A DNA stretch of 64,000 bases from Ixodes scapularis. Its lineage: Eukaryota > Arthropoda > Arachnida > Ixodida > Ixodidae. Where the stretch lies: contig NW_024609857.1 in NCBI RefSeq assembly GCF_016920785.2, positions 125,667,094 through 125,731,093 of the forward strand, in the 5' to 3' direction. The notes below the pieces were generated by a model, which had not been told where the DNA came from, searched no databases, and saw only the letters and a list, made by a program, of their open reading frames with translations. How positions within the stretch are numbered: position 1 is the first letter of the stretch; every line of letters begins with the position of its first letter. Shown one piece after another: positions 23,527-36,261 of this stretch. Both the position numbers and the translations under genes were made by a program.

Positions 23527-24361
23527 GTACCAACTAGCTCAACTAAAGCCTGTAAATAGGGTGGAAAAATAGTTCAGCCGTGTATACTGATGTGTACAAC
23601 AACCTTTGAGGCCAATCAGTGACCATCGAAATTTCGCCCAAAACTCGGAAACGGTTGGTTGGTTGCCTTGGTGACATGGCACACCTCCGAGGACCACCAT
23701 GCGGAGATAATGCTTGATAAGCCAGTCATGCTGGTAAATTAAAATGAACTTTCCATCGTGGGTGTTTTGATGGCAGGCACCTTTTATCGGTAGTAGCAAA
23801 ACAGGTACACGATACACACGTAAATATGTATTTATCTGAACAGGTCTACAAGTACAAGTAAGCGTAGGTGTAAATAAATATAAGGATAAATAAACAGGCT
23901 CTATTTCAATGGCAGGGGCACCCAAAAATTTCCAAAACAGCGCAACATTTAAGCACCTCAACAAAGCATGCCTACAATATGAAAAACAAATCCCGTATTT
24001 GTGGGGGGAAAAGGCAACGCTTTGTTCGGTGCAACCAATTTTGAGTACTCTGCACGTGCTCAATGCAAAATCAAAAGTGGGGACGGGCAAAGAGCAATTA
24101 AATGAGATAACTGTAAGTCACAATGAGAAATCTCTGGTTTCCTGCAAGCACAGCTACTCACTTATGCCAATACAAAAAGAACATACAAAAAAACATTGCT
24201 AACGCTACTATGACTATGTACTAATAATACTCTGCGACAGCTGCTTCCCAAGCTTACGCCATCACGTCTGTGACTTTAGGTAGCAATGCACACGACAGCC
24301 GTCGTAACTGGTCGGCCGATCGTGGGTCGGCCTATCTTCAGGGCAATGCACTGCTATAGTT

Positions 24362-24509
24362 GGTGACAGGTTGAGTTTAGGGAAACTCCTCCCAACTCTT
24401 CCCAATTTAGCAGAGCGAACGTTGGAGAGGACGTCGCATCCTCTCCAGCGTTTGCTCTGCTAAAGTCAAGAGTCGAAGGGAGCTTTTCCCGACCCCTTAA
24501 CCTGTCACC
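24362..24509. mobile_element. Fold-back element (148 bp) with inner palindrome
   Basis: The outer ends GGTGACAGGTT and AACCTGTCACC are inverted. An inner pair (tttagcagagcgaacg at about 24405 and cgtttgctctgctaaa ending about 24464) forms a second stem separated from the outer one. No obvious target duplication. Confidence 0.7.
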
Positions 24510-24619
24510 GACTAGAGATTCAAACACTGAGCACCAATAAACAACTGGAGCGCTACTCAGATCTGACACAAATGAATTTAGTAGATGTAACAGGTCACTC
24601 AACAGTAATCTAGATGACA

Positions 24620-27545
24620 TAAAAAGGGGAAAAAAAATATATTTCCACCACCGCAAGATCATTTACAAAACAAGTTTCTACACTTGTACACACACCGGAA
24701 GGTTAAAGCTACAAGTGGACATCTGATAGGGAGAACTTGGTGGTTGCAGGGAGACAACAGGTGCGGCAAGAGCGGCCCTTGCTGCAAGAACCAAACAACA
24801 TGGCAGACGGCCCGCATGATCTCCCAAATTTCAGCCGCCCTACGTCGCAAGAAAACTAGCAGACGCAACAAAATACGGTAACAGGCACCGTGCATGGCCG
24901 GCTTACAGCAAAGCCTGGCACAGCAATAAATACCCACCCGCCCAGTTTCTGGCACGCATTCCAAAATAATTGGCCAACAAAGTTGTAAAGAACCCTTAAA
25001 GAGTTTCGAGCGTACAAAATGTAGTGACACACTTCAATCCAAACACCGAACAGAGCAAGTTGCACAGGTGTAAAAGAAAACGTGCAAAACTTGAATGTGC
25101 CGAAAAGGTGTTCGAGTGTTGCCAAGAACGAACGCGAATCGCAGCGTGTTACGAGCAAGAGAGAAGGATCACTCTGAAAGCATGCAAATCGCTGGGGGTC
25201 TGGCATGTGTAGAACAACAAAAATCTTGCAATCAAGCAAAAAAATAAATATACAGTACCATATTTTTTTTAACTACAGTGCGCAGGGGCGAATTTGAGAT
25301 AAAAATTAAAAGTTTTTGCTTAAATGGTCTGCACTTAGTGCCTAGTCCAAACTTAAAAATTATCACACACAGCATACCTTGACAAATGCCTGCTGTTTTA
25401 GCTCACAAAGAAGCTTGTATCATACATAAATCAGCATTAATATATACTTTGTTATTCATTAATTCCTTCACGTCTTGCCACAATAAACAATCTAGAAAAA
25501 AGAAATCCTTGTATAGTCTGCACCTCTAGATAGTCGGCATCGAGTAAAATTTCAACTTTTAGGCACGTATAGTCTCCGGACTATAGTCTGGAAAATATGA
25601 TACTATTCTTAATAATAACCAAAAAGGTGCTAATGCAAGACTGCATTTTAGTGGCACCAGTATGAAAGTTATGAAATGCCACATTTGAGAGTCATAATTA
25701 TGGGGCTTTGTGCAGAAACATCTACCATCAAAAATAATCTCCTCAAAAGTAGGCCTACAAATGACCAAAAGCAGAATAAAGCGACACTGTCGAGACACCA
25801 GAAAGTCAGCGATACTTGGTACAAGCAAGTTCTGGCGAAATTCAATTGACCGATCTCACTAGGCGTTCGGCGCATGCGTGTCGCCGCCATAACTTTAGTT
25901 CACAAGAGGAAGACAGCCGTGCATATGAGGCCTCGTGTTGCCTCGTGCTCCACACGCGCAGAGCTCCAGTGGGGTTGTCGCACATGCAGAAAGACTAAAG
26001 TTCCCTCTATGCATTGTGGCAGCGGTGGCGTAGCCAAACTGGCTGGTGAGATCGGTTTACTGCTGCCTGTATTCTCCAAGAAACCTGACCCAGGATGTAC
26101 ATAGAGGCAGCTGAACGAGAATGGGTTAAAACAATTGGCAAAGAGAAATGACAAGACTCAAGATAAGTGCACATGCCAGGACCACATTACTGTGCAATGG
26201 TACAACATCATAAGGGGTGTAGGCGAGACAGAATGTTGAAACTTTGGAAGGCAAGTTTCACTTTAATTTCACCGACCACCTCAACTGTCTCTAACAAAAA
26301 ATAGTCTCAAAATATGCCGATCCAAAAGGGTTTGGAAACACTCCTCTTACATTCAGCTGACGATCAAATTCATCTCATGCTTTTCTTTGCAAGTGTACAT
26401 ATGTCTAACAAGGAAAAACTCCTTCGTTCAGGCTGCTGCACTATAATTACAACTAACAAAACTCGCAGCAAAAACTGAATATAGAAAAAACTTAGACACC
26501 CAAAGTTAAAGCGTGTACCCTAACCATCCTGACTAACTCGCAAACATGTCAAACTTCAATACAACACCGATTTTACCATTCTTACTTATGCCTAGTCCTT
26601 CCCTAGCATAGGGTCAGCTTGACAAATGCATGCAGTGCATTTGATGACCGATCGGTTCCTAGCATCTGACTAACATTTCTAGCAACTAGCAATTACCGGT
26701 AGCCGGCATCATAGGACAATTGCTCCTGACATTAGGAAGCACCGGGCATAATCCCGGTGGTCCCCATTGTCAAGCGTAATTAGGTAAAGTTGCACAAATA
26801 ACCCACCTCTCTTCGCACATACAAAGAACAGTCAAACACTCTCGAGGACACCAATCATCCATCCTGAAACCTAGAGCCACCCAAAGAAGATAATTCACAG
26901 CCCCAGGCACGGCCTTTCAAGAAAGGACAGACGGAGAGCCTAGCTCGTGCCCACTCGAGACGGCAAACGTAAGAAACGAGCCGGAACTATCGGAATGCCT
27001 AGGGCAGCCGGATCTACGACTCTCGTAGGACCGGAAATAAACGCAAACCGACATCCGTTCAGGACCCCCTGACAACCGCCTTCATGAAACGAAACGTCAC
27101 CGGAGCGCCCGAAGTGGCATTCCGAGCATCGCGGACGTCTCCCCAATTGCATTACGGCCGTATAAAAAAGAGAGCAACGCTTCTGTCTCCTGCGTCCATG
27201 CCACCTGACGGCAGCCCCATCGAGACGGCCTCTCTTACAACAAATGCTACGGCAAACGTAGAGAGAAATCAAATTCGCGAGCGGGCATTGCCGCACTTTG
27301 ACGGGGATACTTGCCGACGAAGAAACCGATCGCCCATCAAACGTATCTCGCACACTTCCAGGGGTTGCACCACAGCGTCCCTCCCTACACGTGTCCGGCC
27401 CAATTACAAATCCTCGCCGGCGCGTTTCTTTTGAACGCCGCCGATAAACTCGAGGCGGCGGCCATCGACGACGGTAGTCGTTGAGCCGCCGGGGTTCCTC
27501 CCTGGACCGACGAGAAATCAGAAGACAGTCGCAGAAGAGGCCCAC
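24620..27545 (-). other. Probable long 3' UTR of RCAN
   Basis: After the RCAN stop codon (27546) the minus strand runs about 2.9 kb without a recognisable transposon or other gene. On the minus strand the far end (24620-24720) reads like a transcript end, TTGTTTTGTAAATGATC followed by an AATATA-like signal and a T-rich tract. The long minus frame at 26940-27545 overlaps the RCAN end and has no recognisable domain; I take it as a chance open frame in UTR. This is inference from composition and position only. Confidence 0.35.
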
Positions 27546-27715
27546 CTAGGATTCCGCCGCGGCGGAGGGCGGGGAGTCGTTGCCGTTGCCTGGGTGGTCG
27601 GGGCGCCGCGTGTGCAACACCTTGGGCTTTCCCTTGGAGGGCGACGTCTCTTCGCACACGTGCACCACGATGCCTGGCTGGGACCCAGTGGCTGGGTGCA
27701 GCTCGTGCGTCTCTC
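27546..27715 (-). CDS. RCAN: RCAN, coding exon 4 (C-terminus, stop)
   Basis: Last coding exon of the calcineurin regulator. The acceptor cgtgcag precedes GAGAGACGCACGAG; with the single G from exon 3 it restores PGETHELHPA, matching the family's LGPGExYELHA region. Then comes PGIVVHVCEE, the PxIxIT-like calcineurin-docking segment, and the TRRP element near the C-terminus (VLHTRRPDH). The frame ends in an Ala/Ser-rich tail and TAG at 27546-27548. The downstream flanking frame shift would give a different product, so the phase (1) chosen here is fixed by exon 3. The C-terminal tail beyond TRRP differs from vertebrates, as is usual in invertebrate members. Confidence 0.93.
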
Positions 27716-27911
27716 CTGCACGGGGAGAGGGTGCGTTGGTGAAACGAAGCTTCGGAAGATGCGCATGCGTTACGGGCGGGACACGGCGTAACTTTCAAAT
27801 GAATGGTTTATTTTGGAAAAAAAAAAAAAAATATATATAGAGATAAAAACCGACACGTGCTGGCAGAACACTGTAAGATAAGGTCTAAACACACTCCATG
27901 AAAGACCGGCG

Positions 27912-29230
27912 TCACTGGCTCTGCAGATAGGGATATTCTTTGTCGGACAATGATAATGAGGGTGCACTTGCGCGAGAGTTGTCGTCGTTAGATTTATTTA
28001 AAAAGGCCTCGCGGGTTTCCCTCTGTGTTTTTGTCTCAAAACGGCCCAGGACGCAGGTCTTTTCGAAGTTGGGCTTGCACTCGCAACGGTCGCAGTGAAC
28101 CATTATGAGGCCAGATGGGGACTGCCTAGTTGCCAATGCACGCTTTCCGACCCTGCCATTGATGCGTCTCCCTGTCTGGCCAACGTACACCTTTCCGTGT
28201 GACTGGTGTATTTCATACGTGACGCTAGTGGCGCACTCGCGGAACCTGGTGACATGTCGTTTTTTGCAGATTACTCGCAGCATGACTGATTCCTTTGCTG
28301 AACTACCTATCTTTTTAGGCAGCAAAGAAAGTTTGTGTGGTGCTGAAAAAATTACTGGTATATCGAAGCGATGAGCCACCTTTCTTCAGGTTGTGGGACA
28401 TCCTGTGAATGTAAGGCAAGGTGACAGGTCTACCCACCCTCCTGAGAGCCCTGTCACACATTGTGCTGTGGTCTTTTTTTAATACGAAATCATTAACTGT
28501 CCCGTGGGGCAAGCCCACGTCATCAGTTTGAAGCGCGAAAATGGCACCTAGTTTCCCTGATCCCAAAGGTCCCATTGGCTGGCATGCGGCGATGAAGCTC
28601 CCACTGGCCGCTACGCGCTTCAGTTTCAATGACTGCCGCCAGATGGCGCTGCGTGTCCACGCCACCAGCGCGCCGATAAAACTAACCGCCGCAACCCCAT
28701 GCTATTACGGGCCCCGCCGACCAACATGCCGTCGCCCGGCATGTTGGTCGGCGGGCATGTTGGCGTGCACGGACATGTTGACGCGTACTCGGAGGCTTCT
28801 CCTCGTCTCGCCACCGACCAATATGCCGTCGCCTCCATCACCGACATCGTCGGCGGTGCGTCTGCTCGTCTCTCAGCCGACAAACATGGCGCCGCCTCTA
28901 GCACCCACACCGTCGGACATTCATGCTCTATGCTCTATCTGGGACATTCATCCCAGATAAAAAAAACTGTAGCCGGTCACAAAGCGAGGTCTCATGGGTA
29001 AATTTTAAGCCAAAGGCATGGCTCGAGAACAACTTTAAAAGCCCCTCAATCCCTTGGTCATTCTCCATTACAGGGTGAGACACATGCACCAAATAATCGT
29101 CTACGTAAAGGAGAACCTTGACTTTTTGAAACAAAACTGACATATTGAAACTTTTGACGCTCGCGAAAAGTTTCTTAAATACAAACTTTTCCTGAATGTC
29201 CAACAATGGCAAAACCTTCGCTCTTGCATC
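27912..29230 (-). pseudogene. Penelope-like retroelement fragment (RT plus GIY-YIG)
   Basis: Reading down the minus strand: an RT core segment with LLYVDDYLV and GLKFTHE (28928-29212), an interruption (about 28540-28930), the stretch LPYIHRMSHNLKK, then VIFSAPHKLSLLPKK. A GIY-YIG endonuclease follows with YEI near GKVYVGQTGRR (28140-28220). The order RT then GIY-YIG is the Penelope-like signature. Frames change at least twice and a non-homologous block sits within RT, so it is inactive. It lies in RCAN intron 3 in the sense orientation of that gene. Confidence 0.8.
28716..28930. repeat. Hairpin plus imperfect 70-bp tandem repeats inside the Penelope fragment
   Basis: GCCGACCAACATGCCG...CGGCATGTTGGTCGGC forms a perfect 16-bp stem near 28717-28753. 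Downstream are two imperfect units beginning CTCGTCTC, each with a CCGACMAAYATG word. The block interrupts the Penelope-like reading frame, so it is likely a later insertion or local expansion. Confidence 0.6.
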
Positions 29231-30168
29231 ATCGCACTCGACTTGATAACAAAGTCATGATTAAAAAGCGGAGTACGTTCTCACTCTCAAAATCCTTGCA
29301 GCCAGCAAGCGCTATCGTATGGGATACAACCCGCCCTGGCTACAACTCCAAGTCAACTGCTAGGTAAGACTGCCGCAGCGATCAGCAAACCAGCCCAGGT
29401 TTGCGCTTTGAATGGACTTTCTGCCACCATTGAAACAGAGACTGATCGAGAGCAACCGAAAGGTTAAGAACATAATCCTGCCTCCTGTTGACATACAAAA
29501 GCGACGGTGGTCAATTAGGCACTACACTTTCCCTCCCCGTAATTACCATAACAAAAGTTAAGACTGACATTTGGACCACCATACGGCAGTAAATTTTGGA
29601 GAGGATCTTCAGCTTCCCCAAGAGCCAGATAGCATCTATTTCCGGAAACTCTAACCCTGGCCCCAATAGACCTTTCACTAAAATACGAAGTCCCTAAGGA
29701 GTATGCCACACACATAGTTATAGGTGCTGCACACACCGCAATTTGGAACAGTAACTGTTGCAAACAGTGATGCCAGGAACTTTTCTTCAGGAGGAGGAAG
29801 TTAAGACTGCCATGACAAACTGAAGAGGGAGGATGGGAGGGGAAGGGGATTTAAGCCTACTAAGCCGAAAACTTACTGCCTCCCTCTATGCCACTAGTTC
29901 AAAAATTAAGTGCCTAAAACAAGTGGCAGTTTGTGCATGCATTCCTCGATGCCATACTTTGATTACTTTAAACCTTTTATACTGATCTAGCGTGCTCAGC
30001 GTGCATACCTATGTCCCCGGCATTCTCCTTTGTGCTTGGGTAATTTGGCAAACAATCTGCAGTAGATGTGGAATGGTGTTCTCCGGCCAATGTATGGCCA
30101 AAGCATAGCTGATGCAAAGCCGACGTAAGGCTAACATCGAGCCAAGGGGAGCGGGTGGGCGTTCTTAC

Positions 30169-30346
30169 CCGGGGTGAGGCTGGCCAGGGCCGAGATGATG
30201 TCGTAGCTAATGCAGGGTTGGGCCTCCTCGGAAGGTGCCCAGCCGACCGGCGGTGACGCCGGTGGCGAGATGAGGAACTGGCGCTGCGGCAGAGGCGGCT
30301 GCAGGTGGGCCCCATCTTTCCCCTCTCCTTCCGGCGAAGATGCCTG
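30169..30346 (-). CDS. RCAN: RCAN, coding exon 3 (FLISPP exon)
   Basis: Holds the family signature QFLISPPASPPVGW, the serine-proline motif of regulators of calcineurin that contacts or is phosphorylated in the phosphatase complex, then PCISYDIISALASLTPG, the counterpart of the vertebrate P-INYDLLYAI-KLGPG segment. I chose the acceptor caccccttgcag ending at 30347, because it keeps phase 0 with exon 2 and includes GAHLQPPLPQRQ, which resembles the family's SSHLAPP linker. A later in-phase acceptor just before PPLPQRQ is possible and would remove 15 residues. The donor is CCGG|gtaagaac, leaving one base for a split glycine codon with exon 4. The FLISPP block is fully conserved, so the gene is under constraint. 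Confidence 0.93.
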
Positions 30347-30392
30347 CAAGGGGTGCTTCTCTCAATGCTTCGAAATGCATTCTGACGGTAGC

Positions 30393-30575
30393 TACCGTAA
30401 AATACCGGGCAAGCGCCCACTCAAAATTTAGAGGTAATCGTGAAGAAGTGGGGAATGGGCGCTTGTCCGGTCATCAATTATACATATCAATGTACTGTGC
30501 ATATTTTCTCAGATCTTACAAATTTGGGAATGGGCGCTTAGTGCAGTATGGGCGGATGCACGGTATTCTACAGTA
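30393..30575. mobile_element. Short TIR element, copy A (183 bp)
   Basis: Starts TACCGTAAAATACCGGGCAA and ends with the approximate inverse, ...cacggtattctacagta. It has internal GGGAATGGGCGCTT words. A second diverged copy lies at 36262-36444 in the same intron and orientation. TA at both outer ends suggests a Tc1/mariner-like MITE. Confidence 0.65.
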
Positions 30576-31955
30576 ACTGAAATTTCGGGACAGTGCAAAG
30601 TGCCACTGGTACAAAGGTGGAAGGTAGCAGAGCTGGCCACCTGCCAACCATTGCGTGCCAACATGTGCTGTATGCCGTCGAGTGACAACTGTGAGTTACC
30701 CCGTACAACACTCCATCACCTCAGCATGTGCATTCTTCGTACCGTGACGAGAAAGACAACAAAAAATATCAAGAGCTGTATTTTGATTTATCTAAAAAAA
30801 AAGCGTCATATGCAGAATTGCATTTTATAAGGTATTCGGTGGACACTAAATCTAGTCTCCGCCTTTCAAGCATGCGACACCGTGTCTGGCGTTGCCACAA
30901 TCTTCTTTTGTACTGTTTCTTTTTTTTTTTTGATTTCTTGCTGTTGTTTTTAAAGTTTTGCAGCTGGCAAAGTCTTCCGGAAGTGCGTAGGACTAGTCCC
31001 TCCTGCCTATTGTTTTCTTTCTTTTTTTGTTCTTGCAAAGTTGTGTTGTTTAGCCGGCACAGGTGTTTGGCGGCCGGCTAACTCTCTTCGCGACGCCACA
31101 CTTCGCTTTTTGAGTCTGAATCGGAGGTAGCTTCGGTAAAAATACAACAGACCCTTTCCGAAATTCAGTCTGGCCACTTCGATAACTGTCATCACCAAAG
31201 TGTATACCGTCTGTGCATGCTAATTGCGGCCTTTTATTGGATGGCCCCTTCCCTACGATATCCGGAAGCTGTGCCACGAGTGACTGAGAAAGAGGCGGCA
31301 GCTCAAATGAAACCGAGTCCTCTTTCGTGGTAGATAACCTCTCACACTTCAACAAATAAATTATTGAGTGCTTGAAAGTGCTGCTCGGCGCCTTAAGAGA
31401 CGTCCGATCAAAGCCAGACCGTCCCGGTAAAGATGTTGCCAAGTCATTGCTTCTTTAGAACACTGGATTCGTGCTGCCTCAACAGTATGTGCCGTGCACA
31501 TAGTGTCGGCACATGTCGAGCGGTCAGACCTCGCTGCGCGCAACGTACGTCCCCACTCTCTAAGTGCCACGTCACGTGCCCTCAAGCACGGCCCGCTCCA
31601 GATGAAGGATGAACGGAAAGTTGGAAACAGTTTTGTATTACCGTAAAGTTGGGAGTTTCTCGCTTTCCCCAATCACTGCTCGAGCCTAAGCCATCCATTG
31701 GTTATAAAGGCTATGCAGTGCACTCCGAGCGGCGAGGCACCTAGTGGGGCCGCCGGTCGCGATCAAAGGCAAACAACTGTCAGCATTCAAAGGTCGACGA
31801 GCACGGCCCTTCGTGGACCAACATCCCAGCGTAAAGGCGAACGGACCGGTGACATGGGTTGACGTTTCCATGCACCAACGTTGGCATGCATCTGCCCATC
31901 GCACGCCGGAGCCTAAATGGCCTCCGGTCGATTGCCAGACTTTTGATGGACTTAA

Positions 31956-32554
31956 AGGGTAACTGCAAAGAAAAAAAAAAGTGTATTTTTAAACAGTCTA
32001 ATTGGGACAAGCATGTCACAAAACAATGTTTCCGCCAAAAACAAAATTTTTTACAGCAATATTTATTGCGCGAGACTGATTTTAGTTTGCGGCTATTTCG
32101 TCCGTTTTAAATTGCGCGCCACGAAGTTGGTATTAAGCGCGAAACACATGTACGACGAAACCGTCCGATCCGACGTGCGGACTGCCGGAATGACCTTGGG
32201 GGGAGAGGGTTTTCGTAGCATCGGAGAGCGTTGAAAACCCTCGCCTCCGACCGTTGTATTGCGCGGTCGGACGTCGAATCGGACGGTTTCGTCGTACATG
32301 TCTTTCGCGCTTTATACGTCACGTAGTGGCTGCTATACGTCACTGAGTGACGTATAACAGCCACTCTGCGCGCGTCGAAAGAGCGGGAGTTCCAAATGTG
32401 GAGAAGTTGTGTCGGTTGTGACCCCGATTAAATTATGTCCTGTGGCGTAAATATTGCTAGAAAAAATTTGCTTTTTCGCGGAAGATTTCTTTTGTGACAT
32501 GCTTGTCCCAATTAGCTGTTTAAAAATACACTTTTTTTTCTTTGCAGTTACCCT
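31956..32554. mobile_element. TTAA-flanked palindromic MITE (599 bp)
   Basis: The ends AGGGTAACTGCAAAG and CTTTGCAGTTACCCT are inverted and flanked by TTAA on both sides (31952-31955 and 32555-32558). The inverted match continues about 70 bp, including TTGGGACAAGCATGTCAC. A second inverted pair, GTACGACGAAACCGTCCGA, lies near the centre. The element is therefore palindromic over much of its length and codes for nothing. Confidence 0.85.
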
Positions 32555-34109
32555 TTAAATCCGATATTGGCGGTTTTGCTTCACACAATTTGTCCACCTA
32601 CGCAAAGCGCTTGGGAATGATGGCACACTTCAAGTGAGGTTTCGTTTGGACCCTTATTGCTCTACGATGCTCAGATTAATCTCGCAGATGTTGTCGACGG
32701 GGTGCAGAGAGCAAATAGAAGGTTACAAAGGGTTCCACAGTTTTGGCTGAAAATGAAACCCCGAGCAGATTTTCCCAAAATCAGGGGTAAACCGAGAAAC
32801 CCGAAAATTGAGACATCCACAATAATAGAAAAAAAACATAGCAATGCGGGAAGAGAATCTGTAACTACAACTTTATATCCCGTTTACCCGAAACGCACAG
32901 TCTCCAGTCAACCGTGCCCCCTGTCCCCAAGGCGGCTTCTTTGCTTGTCTTGCTTCTTTGCTTATTAGTACCAGGTCGTTTAATAAGTACTTGGGCGTGG
33001 GCACGTTGTCCGGAGGTTGAGGAATCTCGCATTCTACTTTTTTCAACATACGCCCCGATAAACGCCGATTTTTTCTCCGACGCCGAAAGTTGAAAGCAAA
33101 AATCTCAAATTCTGTGGGAAAAACCCACAGATTTCCTGAAATACATCCCCGAAATCGAAGCAATTGTTCAGGATTCCGACATCTACTCTCTTTGAGCTGA
33201 TATTAACGTGTTACCCAATAGTACGATGAATGGTGTGTGAAACTCAAAGGGTTTAGGACACAAAAATAAAACGGGTATATTATTCTTGAAATAAAATTCT
33301 TATAGATTACTTAGTTATGTGCACAAGGTTTCGCGATTTTTAAGGCCCTAGTAACTGCAATAATCAATTTACGAATGTCGATCGTTTTCGTCTGGTGGCC
33401 AGGCCACACTGCCCAAGTCTATTACACCTCGGTGTCTACAAACCACGTGATCATTGTACTTAGCTGAACATTCTCTTATTCAGGTGCCCTCATGCTCGCC
33501 TTGCCTTGGTACAGTCGCACGCTACTCGGCAACTCCAACGCCATATACTCTTGCTCTCGTTTCCTTACACTATGACCAACCGCCCTGCATGCACCAGATT
33601 GCTGCAGACGGTGAGTATGTCTGCGACAATCTTGTCGTTATCGCTGGAGCTGGTTGCCAGCGGGTCGAAGTCAAAAGGACCAGTTTCCAACATCTTTTGA
33701 TAACAATCGCTCTCATCGCTGTTGCAATCAGTGTAGAGGACTCTGATAAAGTGAGTGATGCCGTAGACGTTGTCTCAAAACTGCATGTTCGAAACATGGA
33801 AGGTAAAAGAGGAAGCTGAAGTGCGAGACGCCGAAAAAGCCAAGTCTGTGAGTGCGTGTAAGGGGAGGCCGTGAGTTGGGCGAACGACGTCACCGACCCA
33901 ACAAACATGGCAGCCTTTCCGAATAATGTGGATCCGAGGGTCCCGCATATGAATCAATTTGTCCACGAAACAGTGCCATTTTCGAAACAAATTTAACAAA
34001 AATATAGGAACACACAATGGGTTCTAGCAGTATAGTTATCTCATATATCAACGAGTCTCTCTCGGCAAAATTTAAAGCTTGCCTTTCTTGCTTCATCAAT
34101 AATTCTATG

Positions 34110-34690
34110 CTCCTTGGTGGGCCCTCCTAGAAATATCTCGGTGTTTACGTAACTAATGATCTTACCGGAAAAACCCATGTCGACTACGACGCTAATATTA
34201 GTAAAATATTGGGTTACATCGAAAGAAACGTTTTTTCTTGACCCCATTTCATTATAACTTCATATTTATAAAACTTCAATTCATACTAAACTTGAACATG
34301 CAGCTTCAATCTGGGAACCTGATATCCCCCTTGCATCTCCAATAGAGTCCATCGAAAACCGCTCCGCTCGTTTTACACTTCTAACTATTACCTCACAACC
34401 AGCATTACCTCTATGAAAGCATCCTTATCCTTACCTAGCCTCTCCCTTCGTAAAAAAAAAAAAGAAGATATTTAGCCTATATTTGTTATGCAAGATTTAT
34501 CACTCTAACCGAACACCTCGCCAAGCACCATTTTCAGAACCATCTTACATATCATCATGCACCAATCGTCAACTGAAAGTTAAAATCTCCCATAGCAGCA
34601 CATCTACGCCTTCTCCTTATCCCAAACCTCAATTGATTAGAATCTCCTTCCCGCCATCATATCTTCAATTACCAACACCGCTGATTTAGA
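34110..34690 (+). pseudogene. LINE (non-LTR) 3' tail relic
   Basis: On the plus strand, KYLGVYVTNDLT and ISKILGYIERN (about 34130-34235) match the region just after the RT palm of many non-LTR elements. The end part (34483-34689) resembles the C-terminal tail with its terminal proline/leucine-rich stretch. Several stops and an A-run break the frame. The element has no RT core here, so it is a 5'-truncated fossil. Confidence 0.55.
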
Positions 34691-36261
34691 ATTGCACCAT
34701 AGACCCTTTTCAAAAGTCCATCGAGCAACACTGGTGGTCGCCACTGCTTGGAGACAAAGCGTGTGATTGGATCCGAGTCCTAGCCGAACGCTGATGCAGC
34801 CCACGTGTCCCATACATGCTCAGAGTATGTGATCAAACGATGGCGGACAGGAGTCGTTGCAGACTTTTGGAAAGGGTTTATTACTAATTCTGTTAAATGA
34901 TGCTTCCTACTAATTTAGGATTTACGTAGTTATGAGTCCGACCCCTGCAGTAACCCTTTGGGAATCGCTATCCAACCTCATATCCTTCTCCCGTTCTACC
35001 TCTGAAAATTTTTGATGCAACACTTTCAAAACAGCACTGAAACGGTCTTTCGTGCAGCGTGTGCGAGATATCGCACCTGAAGTCATCCATCAACTCTCTG
35101 CTACATTTGTGCATGCCGCCATGACACAACACCTACAATCTAAGAGCAAGAAGTGCAATCTTTTGCCACATGTATGGTAACATCAAATTGTGCACAAATC
35201 TTTTTTTTTTTTTTTAATTTTTAGTTTTCAGGCATTAAAGATAAAGTGTAGGGATTTTAAGGTTGCGAAGGTAAACTCCCATTTATTTTTCCTTAAAATG
35301 TCCCCCATATTATAGTAAGTGGCGGAATGCCGAAGGGCGAGAGAGGGTTCCTGTGGGACTGACATGCGCCAATAGCAGAGGCGTTCGCCACACAGCGTCT
35401 AGAGTTACCCACTCTTTACAGGCAGTCGGTGGGGGCCACCATGGCCTGGGCCATCCGGAGCCCAGCGAGCAGCGGAGTGGTTTATGACCAGAGTGCGAAG
35501 TGCATCCTGTTTCTCGGAGACGACCCCACGACCCCCCATGGTTCCTTCGCTTGTCGACCGGATTTTGTTTGTGCGTTCCTGGAAGTGTTTTTCTGTCGGC
35601 TTTGATTGTTACATGTGGGGATGAGTTAGTCTGGATTCGGAAGCGGAGGGAGACAGACTTCACGTTATCACCCTCCCAACCATGCTCCAGCAATAGGTTC
35701 GTCGATGTCCTGCACTTCATTACTTTTGCACCTTTGCGTAATTGAAAGTCTTCATTTTATTCTATTCAATAAACTTCATTCTTTGTGACGTCCGAGTGGC
35801 TTGGTGGTCTGCCAGCGAGGTCACAGCGAGCAGAATGGCTGGACGTCCCGAGGCTCTCCAACGAGTGACAACCGGCGACGAAACATCGATCGTTAAGAAC
35901 TCCGAAACAACCTTTACTGGGATTAGTGTAAACAGCTTAGTTTTTATGACGAGCTAATTTTCACAAGTCTTGCGACTTGAGCTATGTTTAAAAAAATTTA
36001 CCACAGAAATATATTACCGCATGGTAACGAATACATAACATGTAGCCCAAAATCGCAAAATGTTCCAAGAACCCATGCCTCGCAAAATTTGCAAAATATT
36101 ACGCCCGCAAAAATTAAGTTGTTTGCAGTTTGTCCAGTTGTTCTGGATTATTAAAAAACACACAAAAAAGTTATGGATTTTGGGTGTGATAGTTCCTTTA
36201 CCAAAATAATAAAATTTATGAAACATAATTTTGTATGAAATAAACTAAGGAAAAAACAGAC

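Larger units (their letters stand above)
15331..24619. other. Intergenic region between convergent eIF3m and RCAN
   Basis: The two host genes point towards each other across this stretch. Apart from the repeats listed separately (16177, 17040, 19580, 20618, 22800, 23398, 24362) I see no gene. The frames at 14.6-15.3 kb minus, 16.2-16.9 kb and 17.5-18.3 kb have no recognisable conserved block. The area 18790-18910 has iterated GCGGAT-type words of the kind found at hAT element ends. 20820-22800 and 22830-23390 hold nothing I can name. Confidence 0.5.
27716..30168 (-). other. RCAN intron 3
   Basis: A 2453-bp intron with gtaagaac donor and tgcag acceptor, phase 1. About half of it is a degenerate Penelope-like element (27912-29230). 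29230-30168 holds nothing I can name. Confidence 0.85.

Noticed and set aside
26940..27545. 201-residue minus-strand frame next to the RCAN stop
   Set aside because: Arg-rich sequence with no recognisable domain, in the expected 3' UTR. The RCAN phase from exon 3 ends at 27546.
31050..31442. 130-residue minus-strand frame in RCAN intron 2
   Set aside because: No motif I recognise and no codon bias that stands out. It could be an unknown element gene, but I cannot support it.
35240..35790. Solo LTR
   Set aside because: It has an AATAAA late in the stretch and a GC-rich block, but no TG...CA ends with a target duplication could be located.
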